Source: Halomonas alkaliantarctica (GTDB lineage Bacteria > Pseudomonadota > Gammaproteobacteria > Pseudomonadales > Halomonadaceae). From it: a DNA stretch of 64,000 bases. The notes under the pieces are model-generated. The model was not told where the DNA came from. It saw nothing but the letters and a program-made list of their open reading frames with translations, and did no database searches. The translations under genes were made by a program, and so were the position numbers. Shown in pieces: positions 9,819 through 18,015 of the stretch. The first letter of the stretch is position 1. The number at the start of each line of letters is the position of its first letter. The DNA is taken from assembly GCF_029854215.1 (NCBI RefSeq), contig NZ_CP122961.1:2852001-2916000 (forward strand). Direction: 5' to 3'.

Positions 9819-11495
9819 TTAGAAGGATGTCCATTTCTCGGTGTCTTGTTTGCCACCAATCACGTGGGTCGACGTGCTTTTGCTAGCCCTAGGCTGGCTG
9901 CCACGCGGTTTTGGCGTAGCGGGTAGTGCGCGCTGGTTTTGGCCAGTGGTCGCTCCTCTAAAGAACGAGACTTCCGTTAACAATGCCTCCGCTTGGCTTT
10001 GCAGTGAACGCCCTGCCGCACTGGACTCTTCAACCAGGCTGGCATTCTGCTGGGTGACACTGTCCATTTGCGAGACGGCCGTGTTGACTTGTTCAATACC
10101 TTGGGACTGCTCTCGGCTGGCGGTGGCAATCTCACCCATCAACACCGTGACACGCTGAACGCCATGAACGATATCTTCGAGCGACTTGCCCGCACGGTTA
10201 ACCAGACTTGAGCCGTTATCAACTTGGCCGATACTCTCCTCGACGAGCTTTTTGATGTCCTTGGCGGCATCGGCACTGCGCCCTGCCAGGTTGCGGACTT
10301 CGTTAGCTACGACCGCAAAGCCACGGCCCTGCTCGCCCGCACGAGCGGCTTCCACCGACGCATTTAGCGCCAGCAAATTGGTCTGGAAGGCGATTTCATC
10401 GATCAAGCCCACGATACCGGCAATCTTGCGGCTAGAGGCATTGATTCCCTCCATCGCTGTGACGGCTTGAGCGGCGATCTCACCGCCTGCGTTGGCTTGC
10501 TTGCTGACCTCGTACACGAGTTTGTCTGCTTCGGCAGCGTTGTCTGCATTCTGACGCACGGTCGAGGTGATTTCGTCCATTGACGCCGCTGTCTCTTCGA
10601 TATTTGAGGCCTGCTCCTGAGTACGGCGACTCAGATCGTCGGTTCCTAATACGATTTCGTCAGCGGCAACATTCACGGACTCGGCGTTATTGCGAACGGA
10701 CATGACCACCTGCGAGAACTTGGTCTCCATGCTCTTTAACGCCCTGAGCATCACACCAAATTCATCCTTGCAGGTGATATTGATCTCGTTATCCAACCTG
10801 CCTTCCGCCATGGCGTTGGCAAGTTCTTGCGCCTTGCCCAGCGGGGTCATGATGCCACGAATCAACCATATCGCGAGCAGGATACCGAAGATGACCGCTG
10901 CTGCCATAACACCCACAATGAAATTGCGCGTCCAAGCATAGTCACTTAAGGACTGTTGATTATTGACGGCGGCTTGGGTGCTATTACGTTCGATGAGGTT
11001 TTGAATCGCCGTGAGCACTTTAGGGTATTCAGCACGTAGCGTGGTGGTGGCAATCACCCTTGCGGCCTCAAAATCATTATCAATCATTACCGCATTAATC
11101 TCGTCAATGCCAGCACGCAGGCTGGCCAACGATGCAATGAATTCGCCGGCTATTTCGCGCTCCCTGTCATCGGACACCCGCTCCGGATAATAATCATTCC
11201 AGGCAGCGTCGATAATGGCATCGTTCTCAGCGATCTCTTGCTTCGTCGTTATGGCTGATGCAGGGTTCCGATCACGCTGTTCGGCCGTTATTTTCACTCG
11301 GTTGCCGAGGAGTGCCTGGTTGATCTGGGTGAGATTACCCAATGTAATTACGTTTCCCTCATAGGTTCGATTGAGGGCATCGTTGGTTTTACTGAGACTG
11401 TAGAGACCGATAATACCGACAACGATTAACATCAGGATGCAGGCGCCTAAACTCACGGCAAGGCGCAGTTTGACGCTTCGATTAAGAAATAGCAT
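9819..11495 (-). CDS. Methyl-accepting chemotaxis protein, 4HB-HAMP type
   Basis: A 558-residue chemoreceptor. TM1 (about 10-32) is followed by a periplasmic four-helix-bundle-like domain (about 35-190), TM2 (about 190-213), HAMP (about 214-268) and the long coiled-coil signalling domain with the conserved hairpin tip [20 protein letters not shown]. The last five residues, KWTSF, fit the xWxxF tether bound by CheR and CheB in some receptors. It lies downstream of the phosphonate cluster on the same strand, and its upstream region has TCTTAC repeats similar to an element before that cluster, which hints at a common signal. The ligand is not known. Confidence 0.92.
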   Translation of the reverse strand: MLFLNRSVKLRLAVSLGACILMLIVVGIIGLYSLSKTNDALNRTYEGNVITLGNLTQINQALLGNRVKITAEQRDRNPASAITTKQEIAENDAIIDAAWNDYYPERVSDDREREIAGEFIASLASLRAGIDEINAVMIDNDFEAARVIATTTLRAEYPKVLTAIQNLIERNSTQAAVNNQQSLSDYAWTRNFIVGVMAAAVIFGILLAIWLIRGIMTPLGKAQELANAMAEGRLDNEINITCKDEFGVMLRALKSMETKFSQVVMSVRNNAESVNVAADEIVLGTDDLSRRTQEQASNIEETAASMDEITSTVRQNADNAAEADKLVYEVSKQANAGGEIAAQAVTAMEGINASSRKIAGIVGLIDEIAFQTNLLALNASVEAARAGEQGRGFAVVANEVRNLAGRSADAAKDIKKLVEESIGQVDNGSSLVNRAGKSLEDIVHGVQRVTVLMGEIATASREQSQGIEQVNTAVSQMDSVTQQNASLVEESSAAGRSLQSQAEALLTEVSFFRGATTGQNQRALPATPKPRGSQPRASKSTSTHVIGGKQDTEKWTSF

Positions 11496-11671
11496 GGAGT
11501 AGGGATCTCATAAAACCCTTAGCGCGCTGCCTTGGGTAGTTGGGAGCAATCGCGTCACCGCTAGCACTCTGGTAGGAGCACGTATAGCTATCAGCAATTG
11601 TGGTTGTCAACAGTGTTAGATATCGGCAAACCTAGCGATAAAATAAATTTTTATTCGAAAAATAGCCAATT

Positions 11672-11723
11672 TCTTACAAGGACGATAGCGAATGTCTTAC
11701 AAGGACGATAGCGAATGTCTTAC
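11672..11723 (+). repeat. 23-base tandem repeat with TCTTACA core
   Basis: TCTTACA begins at 11672, 11695 and 11718, an exact 23-base period, with the two full units identical (TCTTACAAGGACGATAGCGA and the next three bases). The last core sits in AATGTCTTACATT, an inverted repeat. The same half-site (AATTTCTTACA) occurs in the palindrome at 17850-17864 before the ABC operon. Spacing near two helical turns would suit repeated binding of one regulator; that is an inference. Confidence 0.6.
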
Positions 11724-11769
11724 ATTTTAGGAGCAGCTTCTTATACAACAACAAGCTTGTCGTCTTAGG

Positions 11770-11805
11770 CGTGCCTGCTTATCCAAGAGCAGATAAGTAG
11801 GCACG
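11770..11805. terminator. Hairpin after the phosphonate operon
   Basis: Arms of 14 bases at 11770-11783 and 11792-11805 pair at 13 positions plus one G-T, around an 8-base loop. The hairpin lies about 50 bases past the stop of the hydrolase gene on the minus strand, where it could end the operon transcript or protect its 3' end. There is no good T-run, so a classical intrinsic terminator is uncertain. Confidence 0.5.
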
Positions 11806-11853
11806 ATGCGGGGCAGAAAAATTAGTACGGTGAGATATTGGCGAGCGTGACTG

Positions 11854-12729
11854 TCAGCGTAAATAACGGTTTTCGTTTTCTTTTACTTCGTCCATGCGTT
11901 GCAGTCTGAAGATTTCTGAAACAGGAACGATCGTGTCATTAACCCTCTCGATGCCACCGTCCTCGATAATCTGCGCAAAGACCTTTTGCATCCCGGTAAC
12001 GGCAGCACGGATGGCATGATTGCCATAGATAAGAAGGCCGATTTTTCCCAGAGCTTTCGCACGCGTCTCGGTCATCTGCGGATACGCCGTGGGTACGATC
12101 ACAAGAGGGGCGTGCCCCGTCCATGCGTTGATGAAGTGTTCAATCTCATCAGGCGTTTTTTGCTTGGAGTGGATCAGGATCATGTCTGCGCCAGCTTCCT
12201 CATAGGCATAGGCACGCGCTAACGCCTCATCTTCTCCACGCCCGGCAATCAACGCTTCAACACGCGCAATTATCATAAAGTCAGGGTCTTTGCGCGCACT
12301 CACCGCCGCTTCAATCTTACCTTGGTGCTCGGCAATGGACACTAGATCCTGACGGCCGTCCGCTATAAGCGAGGTCACTTTCGGGAACATCTTGTCCTCG
12401 ATCACCACCGCCGCCGCACCCGCCGCTTCGAACTGCTCGACGGTGTATAGAACATTGATGGCGTTGCCGTAACCAGTGTCAATGTCTGCCACAATAGGCA
12501 AGTGGGTACGTGCCGCCATTCTACGCATGTTGTCGAGGTGTTCCGTCATCGAGACGAGTGAAACATCTGCCAACCCCATCGCGGCAGAGAGCTCAAAGCC
12601 ACTTGCCCAGATACCATCAAAACCGGCTTCCTCTACCAGCATGGCAGACAGAGGATCATGCGCGGCCATTACTCTCGCCATGCCACCACTGGAGATGATG
12701 TCACGGAGGCTTTTGCTTGTATATCGCAT
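11854..12729 (-). CDS. pphA: Phosphonopyruvate hydrolase (PEP mutase/isocitrate lyase superfamily)
   Basis: A 291-residue barrel enzyme predicted to split phosphonopyruvate into pyruvate and phosphate. It has the superfamily DIDTGYG (82-88) and EDKMFPKVTS (111-120) motifs. PEP mutases carry Asn before the Ser in the second motif, whereas this protein has Thr119, as I recall for the Variovorax Pal2 hydrolase. RVEALIAGRG, HSKQKTPDEI and IYGNHAIRAAV also match that enzyme from memory. The start is 3 bases after the aminotransferase stop, with GGGGAG before it. The operon context (import, transamination, cleavage) favours catabolism over phosphonate synthesis. The alternative is a PEP mutase or other carbon-carbon lyase. 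Confidence 0.82.
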   Translation of the reverse strand: MRYTSKSLRDIISSGGMARVMAAHDPLSAMLVEEAGFDGIWASGFELSAAMGLADVSLVSMTEHLDNMRRMAARTHLPIVADIDTGYGNAINVLYTVEQFEAAGAAAVVIEDKMFPKVTSLIADGRQDLVSIAEHQGKIEAAVSARKDPDFMIIARVEALIAGRGEDEALARAYAYEEAGADMILIHSKQKTPDEIEHFINAWTGHAPLVIVPTAYPQMTETRAKALGKIGLLIYGNHAIRAAVTGMQKVFAQIIEDGGIERVNDTIVPVSEIFRLQRMDEVKENENRYLR

Positions 12730-12732
12730 GGT

Positions 12733-13962
12733 TTACTCCCCTTTAACACCTGTTTTTTCATAAGAAAGCTTATGCACTGCCTCGCTAATCGCGTCACAAG
12801 CGGTTGTTAACTCGTCTTCTGAAGCGGCATAGGAAATACGGATAAAACCATCCGCTAAGAACCCCGAGCCCGGCACGACCGCGACACCAGCTTCCTCCAG
12901 CAGATACATTGCAAAATCCATGTCAGTTTCAAGGCGCTGGCCATTCGGCGTGTTGCTTCCTAATAATTTTTGGCAGGCCACGAAAACATAGAACGCACCA
13001 TCGGGTAGGCGGCACTCAAAGCCAGGAATATCATTCAACAGCCCGACCACCAGATCCCTTCGTGCTTCGAATGCATTCCGGAAATTGGTTAAAAAGCTCT
13101 GATCCCCTAATAACGCTTCGACAGCAGCGTACTGAGAGATGGCGCTTGTATGCGAGGTGGACTGGCCCTGAACAGTGTTCATTGCTTTGATCAGTTCGAG
13201 AGGGCCCGCCGCATAACCGACCCGCCAGCCCGTCATGGCGTAAGCTTTGGATACCCCATTTACCGTCAGAGTACGCGGCGCCAGATCCGGGGCTACTGCG
13301 GCCAGGGTGGCAAATTCAGCATCGCCATAAACCAGATGTTCATAGATATCATCAGACAATATCCATACATCAGGATAATCCCGCAGTACCTCAGCTAGCG
13401 CCTCCAAGTCTTTACGCGTGTATACAGCCCCTGTCGGGTTCGAAGGAGAGTTGAGCATCAACCACTTGGTACGCGGCGTCAGCGCCTTGCGAAGAACATC
13501 GGGTTGCAGAATGAAACTGTCATCGATGTGGGTCGCTAACCCGACGGGAGTACCACCGGCTAGCTTGATCATTTCAGGGTAAGACACCCAGCATGGCGTC
13601 GCGAAGGCCACCTCGTCGCCCTTATCCAAACTTGCCATAAGGGCATTGAAAAGAAGCTGCTTGGCACCGCACCCTACCGTAATTTGATCTGCCGTGAAGT
13701 TAAGCCCATTCTCACGCTGAAACTTGGTCACAATGGCTTCTCGAAGCGCCTCGATACCGGCCACGGCTGTGTATTTTGTATGACCCGCCTCAATGGCTGC
13801 GATGGCGGCTTGTTTAATATTGGCGGGCGTATCGAAATCAGGCTCGCCCTGGCTCAGCGTAATGATGTTTCTACCCTGAGCTCTAAGGTTTGCGGCCAGT
13901 GCAGTCATTGCCTTCGTTTGAGAGGGTTTAACAGCTGCCAATTTTGATGAGAGGATTCCCAT
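12733..13962 (-). CDS. Class I/II PLP aminotransferase, probably phosphonoalanine transaminase
   Basis: A 409-residue aminotransferase of the aspartate-type fold. It has SQGEPDFDTP near residue 37, NSPSNPTGAVY with Asn175, SDDIYEHLVY, the PLP lysine in VSKAYAMTGWRVG (Lys239) and the carboxylate-binding Arg in FIRISYAAS. By sequence alone it resembles aspartate or aromatic aminotransferases. Because the hydrolase follows directly, the likely job is to turn phosphonoalanine into phosphonopyruvate; that substrate is inferred from context only. It belongs to the same minus-strand operon as the ABC importer, 64 bases after the binding-protein gene. Confidence 0.8.
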   Translation of the reverse strand: MGILSSKLAAVKPSQTKAMTALAANLRAQGRNIITLSQGEPDFDTPANIKQAAIAAIEAGHTKYTAVAGIEALREAIVTKFQRENGLNFTADQITVGCGAKQLLFNALMASLDKGDEVAFATPCWVSYPEMIKLAGGTPVGLATHIDDSFILQPDVLRKALTPRTKWLMLNSPSNPTGAVYTRKDLEALAEVLRDYPDVWILSDDIYEHLVYGDAEFATLAAVAPDLAPRTLTVNGVSKAYAMTGWRVGYAAGPLELIKAMNTVQGQSTSHTSAISQYAAVEALLGDQSFLTNFRNAFEARRDLVVGLLNDIPGFECRLPDGAFYVFVACQKLLGSNTPNGQRLETDMDFAMYLLEEAGVAVVPGSGFLADGFIRISYAASEDELTTACDAISEAVHKLSYEKTGVKGE

Positions 13963-14026
13963 TCTGTTTCCTTGTTTATTAGGTGTGAGCTAGGCGTATT
14001 CCTATCTACAATCCGCACCCTACCGT

Positions 14027-15010
14027 TCAGCCTCGTGCGTCAGCCCAAAGCTCTAGTAGGTAGTCACGCTGTTCTCCCGCCTCGGCCTCATCGACCTCAA
14101 TGATGTTGAGGTCCTTCATCAGCGGTAGGCCACTGTTAGCAATGGCATCGTCAAGATCCGCTCGGGAAGGCCGCCGAAAGGTCAGATCGAAGAGCTGTTC
14201 CTGTACGTCGTGTGATAGCAACAGGTCGTAAACCTGTTTTGCCTCTTCCGGATTGGGGCCATTTTGGATGAACGCCATGCCCTCGGGCGAAAGGAAGGTA
14301 CCGTCGGCGGGATAAATCTTTGAGATGTCACTTTGCCCGCCGTGTATATAGCGTTGTGCGGCGTACTCCATTGTCATACCAAGCGGATATTCGCCCTGTG
14401 CTACTGCCTTGTAGACACCGCTAGTACTCCCTTGTAACTCGACAATGTCAGCCAGGTTCCTAACCCCTTCTTCGCCATAAAGCTGGTAGATGCCATAAAG
14501 CTGCGCATAGGAGGAGCTGGAATTGGCCGGGTCCGCCATGGTTACCTGTCCCGCCCAACGCTCATCCATCAGCGCTTCCCATGTTTGCGGTGGATCGCCA
14601 TCAAGCACATCAGAATTGACCATGATGACGGTTACGTGGGTATTCGTTCCCGTCCAGGGGGCGTTGTCTGCTTGCAGCGCCGGAAGAAGAGCATCAACCT
14701 CGGAAGAATGATAGGCCGTGAACAGGTGGGAAAAACCTGCCAACGTCGAGAAGCCGCTACTCCAGAACAGATCTGCCGCCGGGGCGGATTGTTCTGCCTC
14801 AATACGGCGCAATAACGAGCCAGATCCTCCGCCGATGACGTTAATCTTGATGTCTGGTGCCTGCTCAGCAACGGCATCAAGCACGAGTGCAACCGCATCT
14901 TCGCTATTAGAGGTATAGAGGTTGACCTCTCCAGCAGCGGCATTAGTTGCTGCTCCCGCTAAGACCATGGTCAAGAGAGTATAAGTAGCAGCGTAGCCTG
15001 AGTATTTCAT
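14027..15010 (-). CDS. ABC transporter substrate-binding protein, family 1 (phosphonate or iron type)
   Basis: A 327-residue periplasmic protein with a signal peptide (hydrophobic core TLLTMVLAGAATNAAA, cleavage near residue 27). The mature start EVNLYTSNSEDAV and the pattern GGGSGSLLRRIEAE, ADLFWSSGFSTL, GTNTHVTVIMVNSD match the group that contains ferric-iron and 2-aminoethylphosphonate binding proteins. The paired tyrosines that hold iron in FbpA-type proteins are not clearly present; GMTMEYAAQRY is the nearest. The downstream hydrolase and aminotransferase favour a phosphonate ligand. The permease and ATPase genes precede it in the operon. Confidence 0.82.
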   Translation of the reverse strand: MKYSGYAATYTLLTMVLAGAATNAAAGEVNLYTSNSEDAVALVLDAVAEQAPDIKINVIGGGSGSLLRRIEAEQSAPAADLFWSSGFSTLAGFSHLFTAYHSSEVDALLPALQADNAPWTGTNTHVTVIMVNSDVLDGDPPQTWEALMDERWAGQVTMADPANSSSSYAQLYGIYQLYGEEGVRNLADIVELQGSTSGVYKAVAQGEYPLGMTMEYAAQRYIHGGQSDISKIYPADGTFLSPEGMAFIQNGPNPEEAKQVYDLLLSHDVQEQLFDLTFRRPSRADLDDAIANSGLPLMKDLNIIEVDEAEAGEQRDYLLELWADARG

Positions 15011-15027
15011 GCGTTTTTCCCCTTCGA

Positions 15028-16665
15028 TTAAGATGAAAAGAGCCTGACTTTCATCACCTTGATCCCAAAGAAGACGGGAACGAGGATAATGATCATGTTG
15101 ATAACCCCAAAGGCAGATGCCCGGGCCATCAAATCTGAGCTAATGAGACGAAATATCTGGATGGGTAGGGTTTCCTGGCCCGCTTGATAGATCACGACGC
15201 TTGCGCTTAGCTCGGCAACGGTAGTGACCCAGGTAAGAATGGCTGCTGCAGCGATACCGGGTGCCATCAGTGGCAAAACGACATTGAAAAAAGTGCGCAC
15301 GGGCGGCACTCCAAGGCTAACTGACGCCTCTTCAATAGAATTCGAGATGTTATGCAGGTTTGAGGAAGCATTGCGCACGCCAAAGGGCAAGCGCCTTACC
15401 GTCATCGCAATGACCATCAGCAGGCCGCCCGTCAGCACGATGGGCCCTGAGTTGAACCCCTGTGCCAGCGCGATCCCCAGCACCGTGCCAGAAATGGTCA
15501 GCGGCAGCAGCAGCAGGTAATCCAGCATTGGGCTGAATACACTGCGTTTCTTGACAAGAAGATAAGAGACTAGCGTTGCGAAGCACACACCAAGAGCTGT
15601 CGCCATAGAGGCAAACGTAAGGGAATTACCGATAACCGCTAAGTTGAAATCCCAAATCCGGATATAGTGATCAAGTGTGAATTGTCCCCAGTACATAACC
15701 GGGCCGCGTGACACGGTAAAGGAACCTATTAGAACTACCAGGGCAGGCATTAGCGACAACACGATAATCAGCCCAGCCCCACTCGAAATCAGTATGGCTT
15801 TCCAACCCCGTAACTTAATGCGTGGCGTAGTGCGTCCCGCCACCATTTGGTAGTTCCGCTTGGAGAGATAGCGTTTCTGTAGAAACAAAACACAGGAGAC
15901 CAGCAGGATCGATACGGTGGCTAGCGTCGATTGCATGGTTGGGTTACCACCCAGTTCACTGATAAAGCTGCGATACGTCATAACCGATAGCAGCGGGACG
16001 CGCTGTGCCAAGGCAATGGAAATTGCAAAATTGCCAATGACGAGGGTGAAAACGATCAGACCAGAGGCGAGAACTGCCGGAAGGATTGTAGGAAAAACAA
16101 CGCGTATATAAGTTGTGAGAGGTGCCGTTCCCAGGCTCTGCCCTGCTTCTTCAAGACTATGGTCGAACCCACGTAAGGCGGCTAGCGCCGCAAGGAAGAC
16201 GTGAACGTAGTACGTTAGCGTCATCACATAGATGAGCCCAAACCACCCGTAAAAGCGAGGAAAGGGTAACCCAAGCGCTTTAAGCAGGTTGGTTACCAAC
16301 CCATTGTTACCGAATACCATCACCCAGGATTGGGCGGAGATCAGCTCAGGAATAATCAGGACGGACAGTGGCAATAGCAGCACGATATTACCGAATGGGA
16401 TGTCGTAGCGTGCCACGACAAACGCGAGAAATACGCCCAGAATCGAACAACTAAGTGTTACCACCAAGCCAAGGATGACCGTGTTCATGAGCGCTTCGAG
16501 ATACTTTCCGCGAGTCAGAAAGGTTTCGAAGCCATCAAGTGAAAACGTACCGTTATCGCCTATAAAGCTTCGAAAGAGCACTCCCAGAATGGGATAGGCT
16601 ACGAAAATGGCGAGAAATATCAGCGCTAGTACGCTCAAAAATCCCCATGGAAAGAAACGATTCAT
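15028..16665 (-). CDS. ABC transporter permease with two fused membrane domains
   Basis: A 545-residue inner-membrane protein with about twelve hydrophobic segments in two homologous halves, like FbpB or SfuB permeases. The ATPase-contact loops are EEAGQSLGTAPLTTYIRVVF in the first half and EEASVSLGVPPVRTFFNVVL in the second. The start at 16665 overlaps the ATPase stop as ATGA, a classic coupling; an upstream frame to 16692 would add nine residues. The three-gene layout (ATPase, fused permease, binding protein) resembles AepXVW-type 2-aminoethylphosphonate importers as well as iron importers. Confidence 0.88.
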   Translation of the reverse strand: MNRFFPWGFLSVLALIFLAIFVAYPILGVLFRSFIGDNGTFSLDGFETFLTRGKYLEALMNTVILGLVVTLSCSILGVFLAFVVARYDIPFGNIVLLLPLSVLIIPELISAQSWVMVFGNNGLVTNLLKALGLPFPRFYGWFGLIYVMTLTYYVHVFLAALAALRGFDHSLEEAGQSLGTAPLTTYIRVVFPTILPAVLASGLIVFTLVIGNFAISIALAQRVPLLSVMTYRSFISELGGNPTMQSTLATVSILLVSCVLFLQKRYLSKRNYQMVAGRTTPRIKLRGWKAILISSGAGLIIVLSLMPALVVLIGSFTVSRGPVMYWGQFTLDHYIRIWDFNLAVIGNSLTFASMATALGVCFATLVSYLLVKKRSVFSPMLDYLLLLPLTISGTVLGIALAQGFNSGPIVLTGGLLMVIAMTVRRLPFGVRNASSNLHNISNSIEEASVSLGVPPVRTFFNVVLPLMAPGIAAAAILTWVTTVAELSASVVIYQAGQETLPIQIFRLISSDLMARASAFGVINMIIILVPVFFGIKVMKVRLFSS

Positions 16666-17741
16666 GCCGAAGCCTCCGGAACAAAAAGGCATTTCTCACC
16701 GATAGAAACAATAACGTTGTCGCCGCGCCCCAATGCACTGGTTTCAGCTTCACCGACTGTTTCGACATGCAAATCCTCACCACTTTTCAAGACGACATGA
16801 AAGCTGGTTCGATACCCTTGGAATTGCAGAGAAGCGATGCGCCCTTCCAACTCTCCATCAACTGGTTCACTATTTTTCATTCGAATAGTGATATTTTCAG
16901 GGCGGGCAACCATCATGTAGCGGCCATTCTTGGCTACGTCCATGGTACGTCCTGCTACAAGGGTTCCTTGAACACGGTAGCGGTCCATGCCACCTTCCCC
17001 ATGCGCCAAGAATTCGGCCGGCAATAGGTTTGCCGAACCGACAAAACGTGACACATAGGCCGTTTGGGGGTTGCGATAAACATCAGTAGGTGCGCCACAC
17101 TGGTCAATGCGGCCATTTTTCATGACCGCGATCTCGTCTGACATGGCGAGCGCTTCTTCTTGATCATGGGTCACGAAAATTGTTGTTGTGCGGGTTTCAA
17201 GCTGAAGGGAACGAATGACGTCTCGCATCTGGACGCGAAGTGAGGCATCTAGATTGGAGAGCGGTTCATCCATCAGTAGTACACGTGGCTCAATGACAAG
17301 CGCACGCGCGAGCGCAACCCGTTGCCTTTGACCGCCGCTCATTTCTGCTGGCAATCGTGAGCCGAGACCGCTAAGCCCCACTTTTTCTAGATACTCCGGG
17401 ACTTTGCGCTGGACCTCCTTGCTTGATAATTTACGCGCACGAAGACCGTAGGCAACGTTGTCGAATACGTTTTTATCCGGAAAGAGGGCATAGTCTTGAA
17501 ACACCATCCCAACGCCCCGGTGGTGCGGTGAAACGCGGGTTATGTCCTCCTTATTAAAATGGACGGCCCCCTGGGTAGGCGATACGAATCCCGCAATAAT
17601 TCTGAGTAGCGTGGTTTTTCCACAACCGCTCGGGCCGAGCAAAGTAAAGAAGGTGCCGTCAGCAATACGGCGGCTAATACCCTTGAGTACTTCGGCATTA
17701 CCGTAGGACTTGCGGATATCCTGCAATATAAGTTCAGCCAT
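16662..17741 (-). CDS. ABC transporter ATP-binding protein
   Basis: A 359-residue ATPase that powers the importer encoded after it. Walker A is GPSGCGKTT (36-44), the Q-loop VFQDYALFP (about 80-88), the signature MSGGQRQR (134-141), Walker B VLLMDEP (about 154-160) and the switch histidine lies in FVTHDQEEAL. A C-terminal TOBE domain (about 240-359) is present, as in iron, phosphonate and polyamine importers. It is the first gene of the five-gene operon and overlaps the permease start by four bases. Confidence 0.92.
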   Translation of the reverse strand: MAELILQDIRKSYGNAEVLKGISRRIADGTFFTLLGPSGCGKTTLLRIIAGFVSPTQGAVHFNKEDITRVSPHHRGVGMVFQDYALFPDKNVFDNVAYGLRARKLSSKEVQRKVPEYLEKVGLSGLGSRLPAEMSGGQRQRVALARALVIEPRVLLMDEPLSNLDASLRVQMRDVIRSLQLETRTTTIFVTHDQEEALAMSDEIAVMKNGRIDQCGAPTDVYRNPQTAYVSRFVGSANLLPAEFLAHGEGGMDRYRVQGTLVAGRTMDVAKNGRYMMVARPENITIRMKNSEPVDGELEGRIASLQFQGYRTSFHVVLKSGEDLHVETVGEAETSALGRGDNVIVSIGEKCLFVPEASA

Positions 17742-17849
17742 ACATATCTCCCGATAGTGTTCTTTTGATACGAGCTATCTGCTCCCCGTATACCCAGAAC
17801 CCTATGCTGGAGACGTAGTGTTACACCAGCGAGAACTCCTACCCTATTA

Positions 17850-17864
17850 GTAAGAATTTCTTAC
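17850..17864. promoter_or_regulatory. Palindromic candidate operator GTAAGAA-T-TTCTTAC
   Basis: A perfect inverted repeat of 7-base arms around one base lies 109 bases upstream of the ATPase start, in the 274-base gap between the LysR gene and the operon. LysR proteins usually bind such dyads at this distance. The half-site TTCTTACA also recurs in the tandem repeats before the chemoreceptor gene. Binding by the adjacent LysR protein is an inference. Confidence 0.55.
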
Positions 17865-18015
17865 ATAAAGGACCATTCCAATAGACAAAGACCCACATTA
17901 GCAGGCCTCGTTTTTGGGTTGATGACAGTGCTAGGCAGGAAAATAGTAGCAACGGTCTAAAACACATAGATCGCAGCAGACCAGCAGGCAAAACAATAAG
18001 TGATGGTTGAAAGCT

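Larger units (their letters stand above)
11496..11853. promoter_or_regulatory. Chemoreceptor upstream region
   Basis: About 360 bases without a gene between the hydrolase stop and the chemoreceptor start. It holds the 23-base tandem repeats (11672-11723), a strong hairpin (11770-11805) and an AT-rich stretch at 11636-11670 that probably includes the chemoreceptor promoter. No exact -35/-10 pair is claimed. Confidence 0.45.

Noticed and set aside
11854..12729. Reading the enzyme as PEP mutase and the cluster as phosphonate synthesis.
   Set aside because: The EDK motif has Thr instead of the mutase Asn, no phosphonopyruvate decarboxylase or other synthesis gene is present, and importer genes dominate.
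14027..17741. Reading the ABC genes as a plain iron importer.
   Set aside because: The binding protein lacks a clear paired-tyrosine iron site and the operon continues into phosphonate enzymes. It cannot be fully excluded without binding data.
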